From Sipunculus nudus (Eukaryota > Annelida > Sipuncula > Golfingiida > Sipunculidae): DNA of 64,000 nucleotides. Made by a program: the position numbers and the translations under genes. The notes beneath the pieces were generated by a model that saw only the letters and a list, made by a program, of their open reading frames with translations, was not told the origin of the DNA and did no database searches. The first letter of the stretch is position 1. Each line of letters begins with the position of its first letter. Shown one piece after another: positions 48,593 to 60,948 of the stretch. The stretch covers positions 40,373,473 through 40,437,472 of the forward strand of contig CM049319.1 of the NCBI GenBank assembly GCA_026874595.1. The letters run 5' to 3'.

Positions 48593-49475
48593 AATTATTT
48601 TTGCAACAATTAAGTTCGAACTATAGCCAGTTGGAGTTAAAAAGAAATAAAGATAGTCTGACCTCAGGTAATTAAAGTAAATAAACACAAGAAATATTAG
48701 AGGTGAAAAATACTCATTGACCCCTATTTGCATACCATTTTCAGATTAATATTATTATTGAAAATGCAGCTTTCAGACATAAAGCCTGGCCATCTAGCTC
48801 CAATGACAGTGGCTGGGTATTTAGAGGTGATTTTAATTACCCCAGAATCAAGAAACCGGAAGTTTTCATATAATTTCTTGGTGTATTCCAGGGAAAATTT
48901 TTTAAAAAAATTAGGCATAGCGCAAGCGTCTAGTGGAAGTACAAATAGCTTGCATGGATTGTTTAACAGTTTTTGGCCATCCACCGTCATGTTACAGAAC
49001 AATCACAGGGTTTGGAGACTTCACTTCTGCACACGAACAAAATAGAAAAGAGAGATAGTAAAAACATGAGAGAAATGTGTAAGTATATAATCCCTTTACT
49101 GTTTAGATTTATTTTAGAAATTTTCAAAGTCTGACACTCTACATTTACATTACAGACAATATCTTGCTAAGCTTTTGTTCTTTCTTCACAAAATTTCAAC
49201 AAATACAACAAAACTAGTTTCTCTTAAGGTCAATAGGAACCTTTAGAACTGATAATAAATATACATTATTATATCAGATACATATATATATCTATATTTA
49301 CATTATACAGACAAGATCTTTCTTGTTTTTCTCCTATCGTTTCCATATGGGAAAAACGTTACCATAACCGTGCACAGAGAAACATGAAAATATTTATTTA
49401 CTGAAAACGCCATTTTATCTATGTGTGTGTGTTTACTCAAATAATCGAACATAAAATAAATAGGAGTTAACAAAC
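48593..49475. other. Unassigned intron sequence with paired open frames
   Basis: At 48724-49045 both strands stay open for about 92-105 codons. The minus-strand reading has a mixed, protein-like composition (for example KLFVLPLDACAMP and KYPATVIGARWPG), but I recognise no family and see no clear splice signals. It could be a fragment of an old element or chance. Confidence 0.3.
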
Positions 49476-49504
49476 TTTACACGTGCCAGTAGTTGACTGG
49501 TGTA

Positions 49505-49566
49505 AGTGTTAGCAGAATTTTAGGGGGGCGCGCGCCCCTTTGCGCCCCCCTATGAATACGCCCCTG
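49505..49566. mobile_element. Possible terminus of a hAT-like element
   Basis: Read from the right, the sequence begins CAGGGGCGTATTCATAGGGG and continues with a GGGGCGCAAAGGGGCGCGCG tract. CAGGG-type termini followed by such a G-rich sequence are common for hAT-derived repeats. No partner end with a matching target duplication was found. Confidence 0.35.
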
Positions 49567-50478
49567 CATACTGAACCTGGTGCAATGTGCAGGGGACAGG
49601 ATGAGATATAATTTCACGGACAAACTAACGTACAAACTGAAAGAGGTACAGTGGCGGGGGACAGGAGGTGAAGTCACGGACAGACTGACGCACAAACTGA
49701 ACGTGGTGCAGGGGACAGGAGGGGATATCATACCACGGACAGATTGACGTACAAACTGAATATGGTGCAGTGGCAAAGGGCAGGAGGGGGTATCACGTCA
49801 TGGACAAATTGACGGACAAACTGAACGTGGTTCAGTGGCGGGGAACAGAAGGGGATGTCACGTCACAGACAGACTGACGTACAAACTGAACGTGGTGCAG
49901 GGGACAGGAGGGGATATCATACCACGGACAGATTGACGTACAAACTGAATATGGTGCAGTGGCAAAGGGCAGGAGGGGGTATCACGTCATGGACAAATTG
50001 ACGGACAAACTGAACGTGGTGCAGTGGCGGGGAACAGAAGGGGATGTCATGTCACGGACAGACTGACATACAAACTGAACGTGGTGCAGTGGCGGGGAAC
50101 AGAAGGGGATGTCATGTCACGGACAGACTGACGTACAAACTGAACGTGGTGCAGGGGACAGGAGGGGATATCATACCACGGACAGATTGACGTACAAAGT
50201 GAATATGGTGCAGTGGCAAAGGGCACGAGGGGGTATCACGTCTTGGACAAATTGACGGACAAACTGAACGTGGTGCAGTGGCGGGGAACAGAAGGGGATG
50301 TCATGTCACGGACAGACTGACGTACAAACTGAACGTGGTGCAGGGGACAGGAGGGGATATCACGTCACGGACAGACTGACGTACATTCTAAACCTGGTGA
50401 AGTGGCAGGGGGACAGGAGGGGAAATCACGTCACGGACAGACTGACCTAAATATTGAACGTGATGCAGTGACAGGTGA
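49567..50478. repeat. ~59-65 bp tandem array with ~190-bp higher-order unit
   Basis: Monomers share GACAGACTGACGTACAAACT..GAACGTGGTGCAG followed by one of three tails (GGGACAGGAGGGGATATCAT, TGGCAAAGGGCAGGAGGGGG, TGGCGGGGAACAGAAGGGGA). The three types follow each other in order, giving a unit of about 190 bp: the junction ATATCATACCACGGACAGAT occurs at about 49725, 49915 and 50168, spacings of 190 and 253 bp (the second contains one extra monomer). Confidence 0.85.
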
Positions 50479-51127
50479 GAGGTATATTATGAACGTCAGA
50501 GAAAATGTGAAGTAACAAACACAGCTTTTCATGTGAATTGATTATCCCCTTTTGAAGGAATATGGGTTTTCAGTCAAACCGTGGTACAGAAAGAAATAAT
50601 CTCAACCTGCATATTGATAAAACTGTGCATCAAGAGTAATCCACACAAGGGAGTTCCCGTTTACATGATCGTCATATAAAAACTTCTTATTTATAAATTA
50701 ATGGCCGCATACGAAGCCAGCGGTTGAACCGTGCACTGGGCTAGGTTTACACATACACCACCAGATGGGTTTTTATGGGCCTGAGTGTACAATAAATAAG
50801 GAATTCCTGCCGCCGGCTGCGTTTTGGGAACGGTGTCTCGTTTAGATAACGTTCATAGCATGTAAGTCCATAAAAGTAGCATTACGGCAAATTGGCGCTT
50901 GTAACTTGGGTTTGTAAGCGGGCTTTTTTGTCAAAGCTGTCTTTGAGCGCTGGGGCTCGGGGTAATAAGGTGCGAAGTGGCCGCTCTTATGAGTGACAGA
51001 CTCGGGTAATTGGTCGCAGGCTAACTGCCACAAGACATTACTCAACAACGGTATCAGGGATGCGAGACTCGCCGGCCGTGTGCTACAACTGGGAGAAACA
51101 TTTGCTGCCGTTCGTCAGCCTACTCGC

Positions 51128-51156
51128 GGGGGGGGGGGGGGGGGGGGGGGGGGGGA
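51128..51156. repeat. G homopolymer, about 30 nt, close to SFRP exon 2
   Basis: A run of about 29 G (C in the transcript) about 180 nt into intron 2. Other G or C runs of 12 or more are at about 6271, 11382, 15346, 27749, 30971, 45464 and 55550. Such runs are prone to length errors in sequencing. Confidence 0.85.
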
Positions 51157-51335
51157 CGTCTGAGCTGAGAAACTCTACACCCTCAAACATTCAGTAGTTA
51201 CAATACAAACGTTTGACCAAACAGACATAGTAGGATGGCAAAGTCAGATTATGTTTCAACTTTACCGCGAGTCAAAACTAAGTGTATATTTGCATACATG
51301 ACACAAATCTGGTTAAGAAGTTGGAATTGACTTAC

Positions 51336-51413
51336 CGAAGTCGGCTGAACAATAGTTGTCTACTATTCCCTCGAATGTATCTGGCTGCTCACAGGCCTGG
51401 CAGGTTTTCTCCT
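51336..51413 (-). CDS. sfrp1/2/5: Secreted frizzled-related protein, exon 2 (start of netrin-like domain)
   Basis: A 78-nt exon. The acceptor is a pyrimidine-rich tract ending TTGTAG at 51415-51414, and the donor is CG|GTAAG (GT at 51335-51334). It enters and leaves in phase 1, so it joins exons 1 and 3 in frame without adjustment. It encodes residues 175-200 plus the first base of codon 201. It carries C179 and C182 (TCQACE) and C196 (NYCSADF). This is the CxxC...C start of the netrin-like (NTR) module of SFRP1/2/5 proteins, where vertebrate members have a CPPC-type motif followed by a CASEF-like block. From memory, vertebrate SFRP1 also has a short middle exon at this place, so the intron positions look ancient. 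The exon lies 12.0 kb from exon 1 and 15.8 kb from exon 3 and is too short to stand out as an open frame. It was found by reading the minus strand for the expected motif. Confidence 0.92.
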
Positions 51414-52427
51414 CTACAATGACAGAGAAAGGAGAGGGCATAGAGGTGGGAGGAGAGGAGAGAGCACATGCTCCGGGAGGTGACACACACGTCGGGGTCT
51501 ATGTACATAGGGGCGGGAATATCAACAGCTGTTGCCCCGGGACCCAACACCGCGTGGCTTTACATAGCTAAACCGCCCCCTGCGGTCCCCAAGGCAAAAG
51601 CTAATTTACCGCAATTATACAGAATCTGTCAGTCTTATCATACAGCCGAACATAATTACGGACAAACAATACAGCCCCAATATGTCTTACACCAAGAGCT
51701 GAGCCCGTTAACGCCATTGACACAAACCTGTTTTATCAGCACACACACGTCATCCCACACATACATTTATATAAATTCATAAGTATATAATATAATAAAA
51801 TGTAAAATATTATATTTATATATAACATTCATTATGTTTCTTTTAACAACAATAAATTCTGAAATAACTGGTGAGTACTACATGATAAATATACGTGTTA
51901 ATTCCGTAAAAACGTCGGTAACATATGGAGCACTCAGATTTTAAATAATTTATCACTAACAAATGTCGCTCTTGGTCATTGTGGAATGCATCACAGAAGA
52001 AGGCTGCCAACTTCTGCATTACCTTCATTCTTAATCCCCTTAATAATTAAAGCACATCACACAATCATAAAGGAATGAAACATGAAAGGTAAATATTTAT
52101 GTTGAGCATTATAATGGTAAACACTGTTCTGAACGTGGAAATAATGCCACAAATAACTATTAGACATCACGTAAACGTCGACCAACCGCTTGGGATGATA
52201 CCACACAATCCATAGTAGACATAACATAGACATGGTCCTTGTAGTTTTTTTGTTTATTGTTCTTTTTTGTTTACTTTTTCTTCCTGTGGGAAAGCATGAC
52301 GCTATTTGATTAAAGAAAACTGGACTGAATATGACCAGTCGTTGTATGAATATTTTGTAGAAATGACTAGACCGTCACCAGTAGTCATGAAATAAAAGTA
52401 AGGTTTCCTATTGGTTACTTTTAGGTT

Positions 52428-53085
52428 TTGTTGTGCTGCCGTGTAAGTCTTGCTGTGCTGACATTTAATTCTTGCAATGCTGACTTGTAGTTTTTTTTTG
52501 TTCTGACATGTAAGTATTGCTGTGCTGACCTGTAGTTTTGCTGAGCTGACATGTAAGTCTTGCTGTGCTGGCATATAGGTCTTATTGTGCTGACATATAG
52601 GTCTTGCTGTGCTGACATGTAAGTCTTGCTGTAATGACATGAAAGTCTTGCTGTGCTGACGTATAAGTCTTGCTGTCCTGACTTGTAGTTTTGCTGTGCT
52701 GACATTTAATTCTTGCTGTGCCCACTTAATGTTTTGCTGTGCTGACATGCAAGTCTTGCTATGTAGACATGTAAGTTTTGCTGTGCTGACATGTTAGTCT
52801 TGCTGTGAGTAATGTAAGTCTTGCTGGGGTGACTTGTAGTATTGCTGAGCAGACATGTATGTCTTGCTATGCTGACTTGTAGTTTTGCTGTGCTGACATA
52901 TGTCTTGCTGTGCTGAATGCAAGTTTTGCTTTGGTGATTTGTAAGTCTTGCTGTGCTGACTTGTAGTTTTGCTATGCTGACAAGTTAGTCTTCCTGTGCT
53001 GACATGTAAATCTTGCTGTGCTGTTTTGTAGGTTTTCAGTGCTGACGTGTAAGTCTTGCTGTGCTGACTTGTAGTCTTGCGGACA
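52428..53085. repeat. 22-bp minisatellite in SFRP intron 1
   Basis: About 30 units of GTCTTGCTGTGCTGACATGTAA with single-base and short indel variation. Minus-strand open stretches of 94-148 codons at 52302-53210 translate to a repeated Q-H-S-K-T-Y type peptide in several frames, which marks them as repeat by-products. Confidence 0.92.
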
Positions 53086-53744
53086 ATTGAATGGCAGTTG
53101 TTAATTCTGTTATCAAATACTGTTTTGTCCAAGTTTTTTGGGATTCGGTCCAGCACGGGTGGCTCGGTGGGAATGCCATGAATGCGGAGCACTGTTGGCA
53201 GGAACAGCACCTCCGTTATTTTCTGTGTGTTTTAGAATGCCAGATATCCTGCTGGGAAACGTGTGCAAGAGTACTTTATGATGTACTTCAAAATTTACTT
53301 AGTATGCTTACGGCAAAACATGGAAGTAAGGGAATACACTTGGTTTGTAACGATAAACTAAAACAACAGCCACGCTCAGGGGCAAACAAACATGGGCCGT
53401 TCTGGCTTCTACTCAGTTGTCATATCACGGAGTTATTTCTGAAATAAAACGCCTCCCTTTCAGTACAGTACGGTTTTACTGAATTCATAAAATTAACTGA
53501 GAACACTTTGACCGGAGCTATCAAGCCCAGTCACTTAAAAATGGATTAAACATCTCCCCGGGCGGCGACTCGGCAGGAGAGAGCCCTTTAACACTGATTC
53601 TGAGCGTGTGAACATATCAGGCCAACCCGGCAACCCCAGGCACGCTCGTCTGCACAGTTGCCATGGAGGGTTCAGATTAGAAGACTGGTAGGTTCAGGGT
53701 TTTACTGGTGCCTTTACTTCCCTATGACAGATCCCCATGAAATT

Positions 53745-55549
53745 TCAATGGTATTATTTAATGACAGACCCCTGAGCTACTGACCGTGTCCATTAAAGTA
53801 TAAATGACAGATCCCTGAGCTAATGACCGTGTCCATTAAAGTATAAATGACAGATCCCTGAGCTACTGACCGTGTCCATTAAAGTATAAATGACAGATCC
53901 CTGAGCTACTGACCGTGTCCATTAAAGTATAAATGACAGATCCCTGAGCTACTGACCGTGTCCATTAAAGTATAAATGACAGATCCCTGAGCTACTGACC
54001 GTGTCCATTAAAGTATAAATGACAGATCCCTGACCTACCGACCTTGTCCATTAAAAGCATAGCAGAAAAACCCCTGAGCTACTGACCGTGTCCATTAAAA
54101 GTATCAATAACGGACCCCTGAGCTACTGACCGTGTCCATTTAAAGTATTAATGACAGACCCCTGAGCTACTGACCGTGTCCATTAAAGTATAAATGACAG
54201 ACCCCTGAGCGACCGACCATGTCCATTAAAAGCATAACAGATAGACCCCTGAGCTACTGACCGTGTCCATTGAAGTATAAATGACAGATCCCTGAGCTAC
54301 TGACCGTGTCCATTAAAGTATAAATGACAGACCCCTGAGCTACTGATCGTGTCCATTGAATGTATTAATGACAGACCCCTGAGCTACTGACCGTGTCCAT
54401 TAAATGCATAACAGATAGACCGCTGAGCTAATGACCGTGTCCATTATAGTATAAATGACAGATCCCTGAGCTTCTGACCATGTCCATTAAAGTATCAATG
54501 ACAGACGCCTGAGCTAACGACCTTGTCCATTAAAAGCATAACAGATAGACCCCTGAGCTACTGACCGTGTCCATTGAAGTATAAATGACAGATCCCTGAG
54601 CTACTGACCGTGATCATTAAAGTATAAATGACAGACCCCTGAGCTACTGATCGTGTCCATTGAATGTATTAATGACAGACCCCTGAGCTACTGACCGTGT
54701 CCATTAAATGCATAACAGATAGACCGCTGAGCTAATGACCGTGTCCATTATAGTATAAATGACAGATCCCTGAGCTTCTGACCATGTCCATTAAAGTATT
54801 AATGACAGACGTCTGAGCTAACGACCTTGTCCATTAAAAGCATAGCAGATAGACCCCTGAGCTACTGACCGTGTCCATTAAAGTATAAATGACAGATCCC
54901 TGAGCTAATGACCGTGTCCATTAAAGTATAAATGACAGATCCCTGAGCTACTGACCGTGTCCATTAAAGTATAAATGACAGATCCCTGAGCTACTGACCG
55001 TGTCCATTAAAGTATAAATGACAGACCCCTGACCTACCGACCTTGTCCATTAAAAGCATAGCAGAAAAACCCCTGAGCTACTGACCGTGTCCATTAAAAG
55101 TATCAATAACGGACCCCTGAGCTACTGACCGTGTCCATTTAAAGTATTAATGACAGACCCCTGAGCTACTGACCGTGTCCATTAAAGTATAAATGACAGA
55201 CCCCTGAGCTACCGACCATGTCCTTTAAAAGCATAACAGATAGACCCCTGAGCTACTGACCGTGTCCATTAAAGTATAAATGACAGATCCCTGAGCTACT
55301 GACCGTGTCCATTAAAGTATAAATGACAGACCCCTGAGCTACTGATCGTGTCCATTGAATGTATTAATGACAGACCCCTGAGCTACTGACCGTGTCCATT
55401 AAATGCATAACAGATAGACCGCTGAGCTAATGACCGTGTCCATTATAGTATAAATGACAGATCCCTGAGCTTCTGACCATGTCCATTAAAGTATTAATGA
55501 CAGACGCCTGAGCTAACGACCTTGTCCATTAAAAGCATAGCAGATAGAC
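53745..55549. repeat. 43-bp minisatellite with nested higher-order duplications
   Basis: Units CATTAAAGTATAAATGACAG plus ATCCCTGAGCTACTGACCGTGTC (43 bp), about 42 copies. Variants mark higher-order copies: GCATAACAGATAGACCGCTG occurs at 54406, 54710 and 55405, and GACCTACCGACC at 54032 recurs at 55031 (999 bp). The array stops at a run of about 17 C (55550-55566). Confidence 0.93.
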
Positions 55550-56209
55550 CCCCCCCCCCCCCCCCAGCCGTTGGATCCGGCTCTGGTTAATTCACAAACA
55601 AACTTCACAATAAGTCCTGGTTGAAATACATAAAATAATCATGAATTATTCAATTTGTGCTTTAATGAATGGGTTCCACGTTGCAAAGTCGTAGAGATGG
55701 TCGAAGCATGCCATATTATCAGGACCTTTTTTTATTGGAGTCATTTCTGAACAAGCCTACAGGCCCGAGTTGAACATGTGCAAAGGGATATATATAAGTA
55801 TAATGCTTCCATGCTGGACCATTGCTTTTTCAAGTTCATGTGTGACATGTATATGTACAATACAAGTACCAGGCCCAAAAAAGGTATGTTTCTCAGGCAC
55901 TTTTTTTTCAGAAATCAGTGCAGGCCGGCGGTATTTTATTTTATACCTTTTTGTATGTTTCGATAAAAATGTCATATGATCAGGGAAAAGCATGAAAAAA
56001 AAAATTGTTTGCTAAACAGGAAAAAGTACTACATAAATTGTATTATTTATCTTCTTGAAAGATAAAAAACAAAATCAAAATATTTGATGCAAGGGGTTAA
56101 AATTGACGCGTGCGTTGCCTGAGAACCATACCTTTTTTTTTTGGCCCTAAACATTTTGAACCCGAATATAAGCACCAATTACACAAACGTCACTCCTAAA
56201 ATACTGGCA

Positions 56210-56950
56210 TGCATGTACACAATACAAATGATTGTAGGTGGCTCGAAAAGTCTTGTGTACGAGAAAGCTTTCAAAGATGTATAGACATGCAAAATCCCAG
56301 GCAGATACTTCTAATCAGTCCCCCCCCCCTAAAAAAAAACAGCTCGATGTAGATGGCGCCACATAAACCTCAAGTTCACATAAGAGACATGTGACCAACA
56401 TTTGCACAAAACTTGGTGATTCTAGCTCTTGTCGTTTCTGAATCTGTAATGTAATAGTAAACTTACCTGACCAAATGGCTAAGTTCATATTCCTGTAACT
56501 CGGCCAAAATCCATCGAACCCAAACTATTTAAACAACTTTAGGGTGTGCATCTCTGGGATCATTTCTGTGAAATATTGAAGAATTTGGTTGAACGATTTC
56601 GGAGAAAAATATTTTCAAAGGTTTTATAGCTTTTTCCCTGTAAAATATAAGTTGATGCAGGTGGCGCCAAGAAAAGCTCAATTCCATAACATTTGACGTG
56701 ATTGATTTTTGCATTAAATTAGGGGGTGCATGCTCTTGCTGTTCCTGAGAAATTATGGGTTAATATACTGATGACCGATGACCCACGTTTGGTGATAAAG
56801 CTCCAGCCGTTTCTGAGATTGGAATTTTAGTTATTTAGTAATTTTAGTAAATTCACCGAACTGATTCTTTCATAAAATTTGGCACTGCTAGCTGTGACGG
56901 TTTTAAAGATAGCATGGGTTAACGTACGGACGACGGTGGATGGCGGACCG
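56210..56950. repeat. Diverged copy of the GGTGGCGCCACC-family repeat
   Basis: GTAGGTGGCTCGAAAAG near 56237, GATGGCGCCACATAAAC near 56352 and CAGGTGGCGCCAAGAAAAG near 56660 are in the same flank context as 1-1300 (AAAGCT.TC.AAGATGT..AGACATGCAAAAT). It ends near a GGACGACGGTGGATGGCGG tract at 56928-56950. Confidence 0.55.
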
Positions 56951-56957
56951 TCAATTG

Positions 56958-57112
56958 GGTTAGCTCTGTCTATAATGTCTGTTCATAAAGCTTTCTAATA
57001 TGGATTATAAGTTGCTGTTGGGTTAGCCCTGTCTATAATAGCTGTTTATGAAGCTTCCTAATATGGATTATAAAGTTGCTGGTGGGTTAGCACTGTCTAT
57101 AATGGCTGTTCA
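56958..57112. repeat. ~64-bp tandem repeat, about 2.5 copies
   Basis: GGGTTAGC.CTGTCTATAATG..TGTT.AT.AAGCTT.CTAATATGGATTATAA..GTTGCTG is repeated two to three times with small differences. Confidence 0.8.
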
Positions 57113-57204
57113 TATTGGTCATTGGTCTTAAAACGACATGTTTGTATCAACAAACGTGCACATGTGCATGTGTGTAGAATAACAAAAAAAAGTCACAAAT
57201 TTAT

Positions 57205-58050
57205 GGGAGGAGACTAGCTGTCAATATACAGGGGACTAGCCGCCAATATACAGGGGACTAGCTGTCTTTATACAGGGGACTAGTTGTCAATATAAAAGGG
57301 ACTAGATGTCAATATACAGGGGACTAGCTGTCAATGTACAGGGGACTAGCTGTCAGTATACAGGAAACTAGCCGTCAATATACAGAGGACAAGCTGTCAA
57401 TATAAAAGGGACTAGCTGTCAATATACAGGGGACTAGCTGTCAATGTACGGGGGACTAGCTGTCAGTATACAGGAAACTAGCCGTCAATATACAGGGGAC
57501 TAGCTGTCAATGTACAGGGGACTAGCAGTCAGTATACAGGAAACTAGCCGTCAATATACAGGGGACTAGCTGTCAATATACAGAGGACTAGCTGTCAATA
57601 TACAGGGGATAAGCTGTCAATATACAGGGTACTAGCTATCAATATACAGGGGACTAGCCGTCAGTGTACAGTGGACTAGCTGTCAATGTACAGGGGATTA
57701 GCCGTCAATATACAGGGGACTAGTCAATATACAGGGGACTAGTCAATATACAGGGGATTAGCTTTAAATATACAAGGAATAGCTTTCAATATACAAGGAG
57801 ACTAGCTGTCAATATACAGGGGACTAGTTGTCAATAGACATTTGATAGCTGTCAGTATACAGGTGACTAGCTGTCGATATACAGATGACTACATGCCAAT
57901 ATACAGGTGACTAGATATCAATATTCAGAGGACTAGCTGTCAATATACAGATGACTAACAGTCAGAATACAGGGGATTAGCTGTCAATATACGTGTGACT
58001 TGTCACTTGCTATCAATATACAGGCGACTAGCTGTTGCATACATATGACT
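57205..58050. repeat. 22-bp minisatellite, about 37 copies
   Basis: Units ACTAGCTGTCAATATACAGGGG with increasing divergence toward the right end. Short three-unit variants (GTCAGTATACAGGAAACTAG) recur and suggest local duplications. Same unit length as 52428-53085, but a different sequence. Confidence 0.92.
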
Positions 58051-58357
58051 AAGCGGATTAGCTGAGCAGTTAAAATATATTTGTATAACCATTTACGGTG
58101 AACACTGATAATGTCAACTTAAAGTACAAAGTAAAATTTGGCAACAAACCGTTTTAATTTTTTTTTTTGCTCTAAATGATTTGGGTAATTTTTACTTTAA
58201 ACAATCAGAGGCAATATTGTTATTACACAATTACAGGCAAAATTGAAATTGTGACATTTTTTTTTTTTTTTTTTTTGCAAAAAAGGTTTATCAAGCGTTA
58301 CTGTAAAATTATGATTCCTTTCGTTTCTCAAAAAGCGGATGTAAATAAACTTCAAAA

Positions 58358-58959
58358 CAGTGATGTAGTCGAGTACACATCATCCGAGTCCGAGTGCAAG
58401 TCCGCGTCCAGACATCTCGAGTTCAAGTCCGCGTCTAGACACCTCAAGTGCAAGTCCGCGTCCAGACACCTCGAGTTCAAGTCCGCGTCCAGACACCTCG
58501 AGTTCTATTCCGCGTCTAGACACCACGAGTTCAAGTCCAAGTCCAGCTTCTCCGAGTCCTTCAGAAACAGAGTCCAAGTCCGAGTCCAATAAAAGCCTCC
58601 GTTTTAAAGACATTTTAACTGAACACTGGCATGAGATTATCACGTGTTTTGTAATGTTAGCTTACAATGCACTTGCTTTTAACCTGAATGTTTAATTACA
58701 TTTAGCTCCCGATGCCGGCTAAAATTTGGTAAATATAGTCTTTTTGTAAGCTTGGTATTTTGCTGGTAGTTGGCGCGTGTATACAAGTCTTTATAGTTTG
58801 TGACAGAACATTTTCCGACTGGACTCGAGATAGACTTGGCTGATTGTTCGAGTCCTTAACTCCGAATCCGAGTACAAGTCCCAATCCAGGACCCTCCAGT
58901 AAAAGTCCCAATTCCTAAAAATAGTGGACTCGAGACCTGACTTGACTCCTACATCCCTG
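58358..58959. mobile_element. hAT-type MITE with expanded 27-bp internal repeat
   Basis: Left end CAGTGATGTAGTCGAG; right end, read inward, CAGGGATGTAGGAGTCAAG. It is flanked by an 8-bp target duplication with one mismatch (CTTCAAAA at 58350-58357, CTTGAAAA at 58960-58967). CAGNG termini with 8-bp duplications are the signature of hAT elements. At 602 bp it has no transposase. Near the left end (58390-58530) a 27-bp unit, AAGTCCGCGTCCAGACACCT plus CGAGTTC, is repeated about five to six times, which produces open frames on both strands (58176-58643) that encode only a 9-residue repeat. Confidence 0.82.
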
Positions 58960-59922
58960 CTTGAAAAGTATGGATACGTTTTATTTTATATGAATTTCAA
59001 ACATGTGGCCAACTGTTGATACATAGGTGACTGGATATACATAAAAGACAACGTTCACATACAGGTTACATACAGGTTCACATACTTAATTTTGCAATTA
59101 AATACTAATATATATTGAAATTAATTAAAATGCATTTTTGCTCTAAACAAGTTGGGTAGTTTTACGGCAAAGTAGTTTTAACAATCAGACGCGATGTTTT
59201 AAGTAAATCCTCCCACTAACATTGTAATAAAAATTGTAGGCAACATTGTGATTTAAAAAATCGCAGGTAATATTGTTATAAAACAAAGGGAAACTTGCAA
59301 ATAAATAAAGGTTATATTATAACTAACCAATCAAACGCGATCTTCTGAGTTGAAGAAATATATTATCTAAGGTATCATGATAACTTATGTACAAAGTGGA
59401 AACCAGCGCCTTCATCAGTCCACCATCATATAGACCATGAACGTCGTCCCTACCTGCATCACAAAGTAACAGTCTGCAGTGGCCGATCAAGGGGGTTGCT
59501 GTGGGAGCTATAGCTCCCCCCCAAGGTTCTGGCCTCTGTTAAAAAAAAAACATTAGGCGGTAGCAGTGCTGGTCACGCATGTGTAGGTCAGTCGGATAAG
59601 ACCAATAAGTCTCAAAGTGTGACTGGTGGACACTCACCCTGACATTCAGTATGGAGAACAATACTCTGTTCTTAAATCTGGGTATTCAGAATACAGTATT
59701 TTCTTGGTTTTAAAGTTTATATAACAAAGACAACGTCACCCAAGATATGTAAAAAGCGATCTTATAACATAAAATCAACAAGCAATTGTTTATTTACTGC
59801 CTGCTGAGCCTCCTTACATATTTAATACACGTCACCCCATATTTTTCTCTCACACGTTAGCATATTTTTACTGTGACAGAGTGCCGAAGTCATATGCAGT
59901 AAACCACCCCACAACAAGTGGA

Positions 59923-60896
59923 CACTCTTAGACATGGCTGTAGTTTCACGGTAGTTTACCGTGTTTCTTTCACGGTAGTACCGTCATTTCACGGCCCGGC
60001 CGTACTTTACTCGATTAACGGTAGACTACCGTGAATTGAGCCTGCACAGGGTCTTATCATGCCTTGTCACCATCTGGTCACCCCAGGGGGCCCCGAGCAC
60101 GTGCGTTTCCTTTGTTAACATCCGGGCGTTTTCAGGTTTTTCACCGCCATATTTGACATTTCCAGCAGCTCGCAGAGGCGTACAATCTCGAATAATCCCA
60201 TGTTTTCGGTGAGTTTACTTTTGTACCTTGTTTCGCAATCTACTTTAGGAATTTTTAATTGGCACGTATTATATATATTTCTTTGGTAAATTAAGATTTT
60301 TTACCAAAACTGGCTACTTCAAATCACACCATCCCTGGTTTGGTGGTATCACTGTTCGTGCTGTGTATTTTGTATATTGTGTGTAAAACGGTGTGTTGAT
60401 ATATTGTTAGTTAAATATATTGCAGATAAACGGATCCGCGTGTATATCACATATTGGCTTACATGATTTCCGAATTTAAATACAGCCCTTGTTATATCAT
60501 CACGATAACATTACTGCTGTACATACTTGTTTTAACTTTGTTTATTCTTCATCTCATGTGGAAATACATTTGTGCCATTTACGTGTGATTTAAAGGAATA
60601 TTCAGATTATTTTAGAAATACACTCTGCATATTTGTTTAAGTATTTGAGTCTCTCATTGAAAATATCCAAGTTAATCTTTTTATTTAAATCTCAATACAT
60701 AATTTATATATGATATATATCAGGCACACACATCATGTTTATGTAACTGATACTTTTTGTATTTTCTCTGTTTTAGACTATGAGTTTGACCCAAAGCAGA
60801 GAAATCAACAATTACAGTCATCACCGACCCGATGAATAAGACGAAATGGAATTACCACTTGGAATTACCACTTACCAAATATAGGCATCTTGGACG

Positions 60897-60948
<52 letters not shown>

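Larger units (their letters stand above)
35541..51335 (-). other. Intron 2 of the SFRP gene (15.8 kb)
   Basis: Phase 1 intron with GT at 51335-51334 and AG at 35542-35541. It contains the 29-bp minisatellite, an inverted repeat pair, a long palindrome, a TIR element with ~288-bp units and a ~65-bp tandem array. Nothing recognisable was seen in 35543-36780, 40381-41260, 43050-43970 or 50480-51127. A run of about 30 G lies at 51128-51156, some 180 nt into the intron from exon 2. Confidence 0.88.

Noticed and set aside
52302-53210. Minus-strand open frames of 94-148 codons with Gln/His/Lys-rich repeats
   Set aside because: They follow the 22-bp minisatellite and overlap in different frames with the same repeated words.
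58176-58643. Open frames with a 9-residue repeat on both strands
   Set aside because: They are produced by a 27-bp repeat inside a hAT-type MITE.
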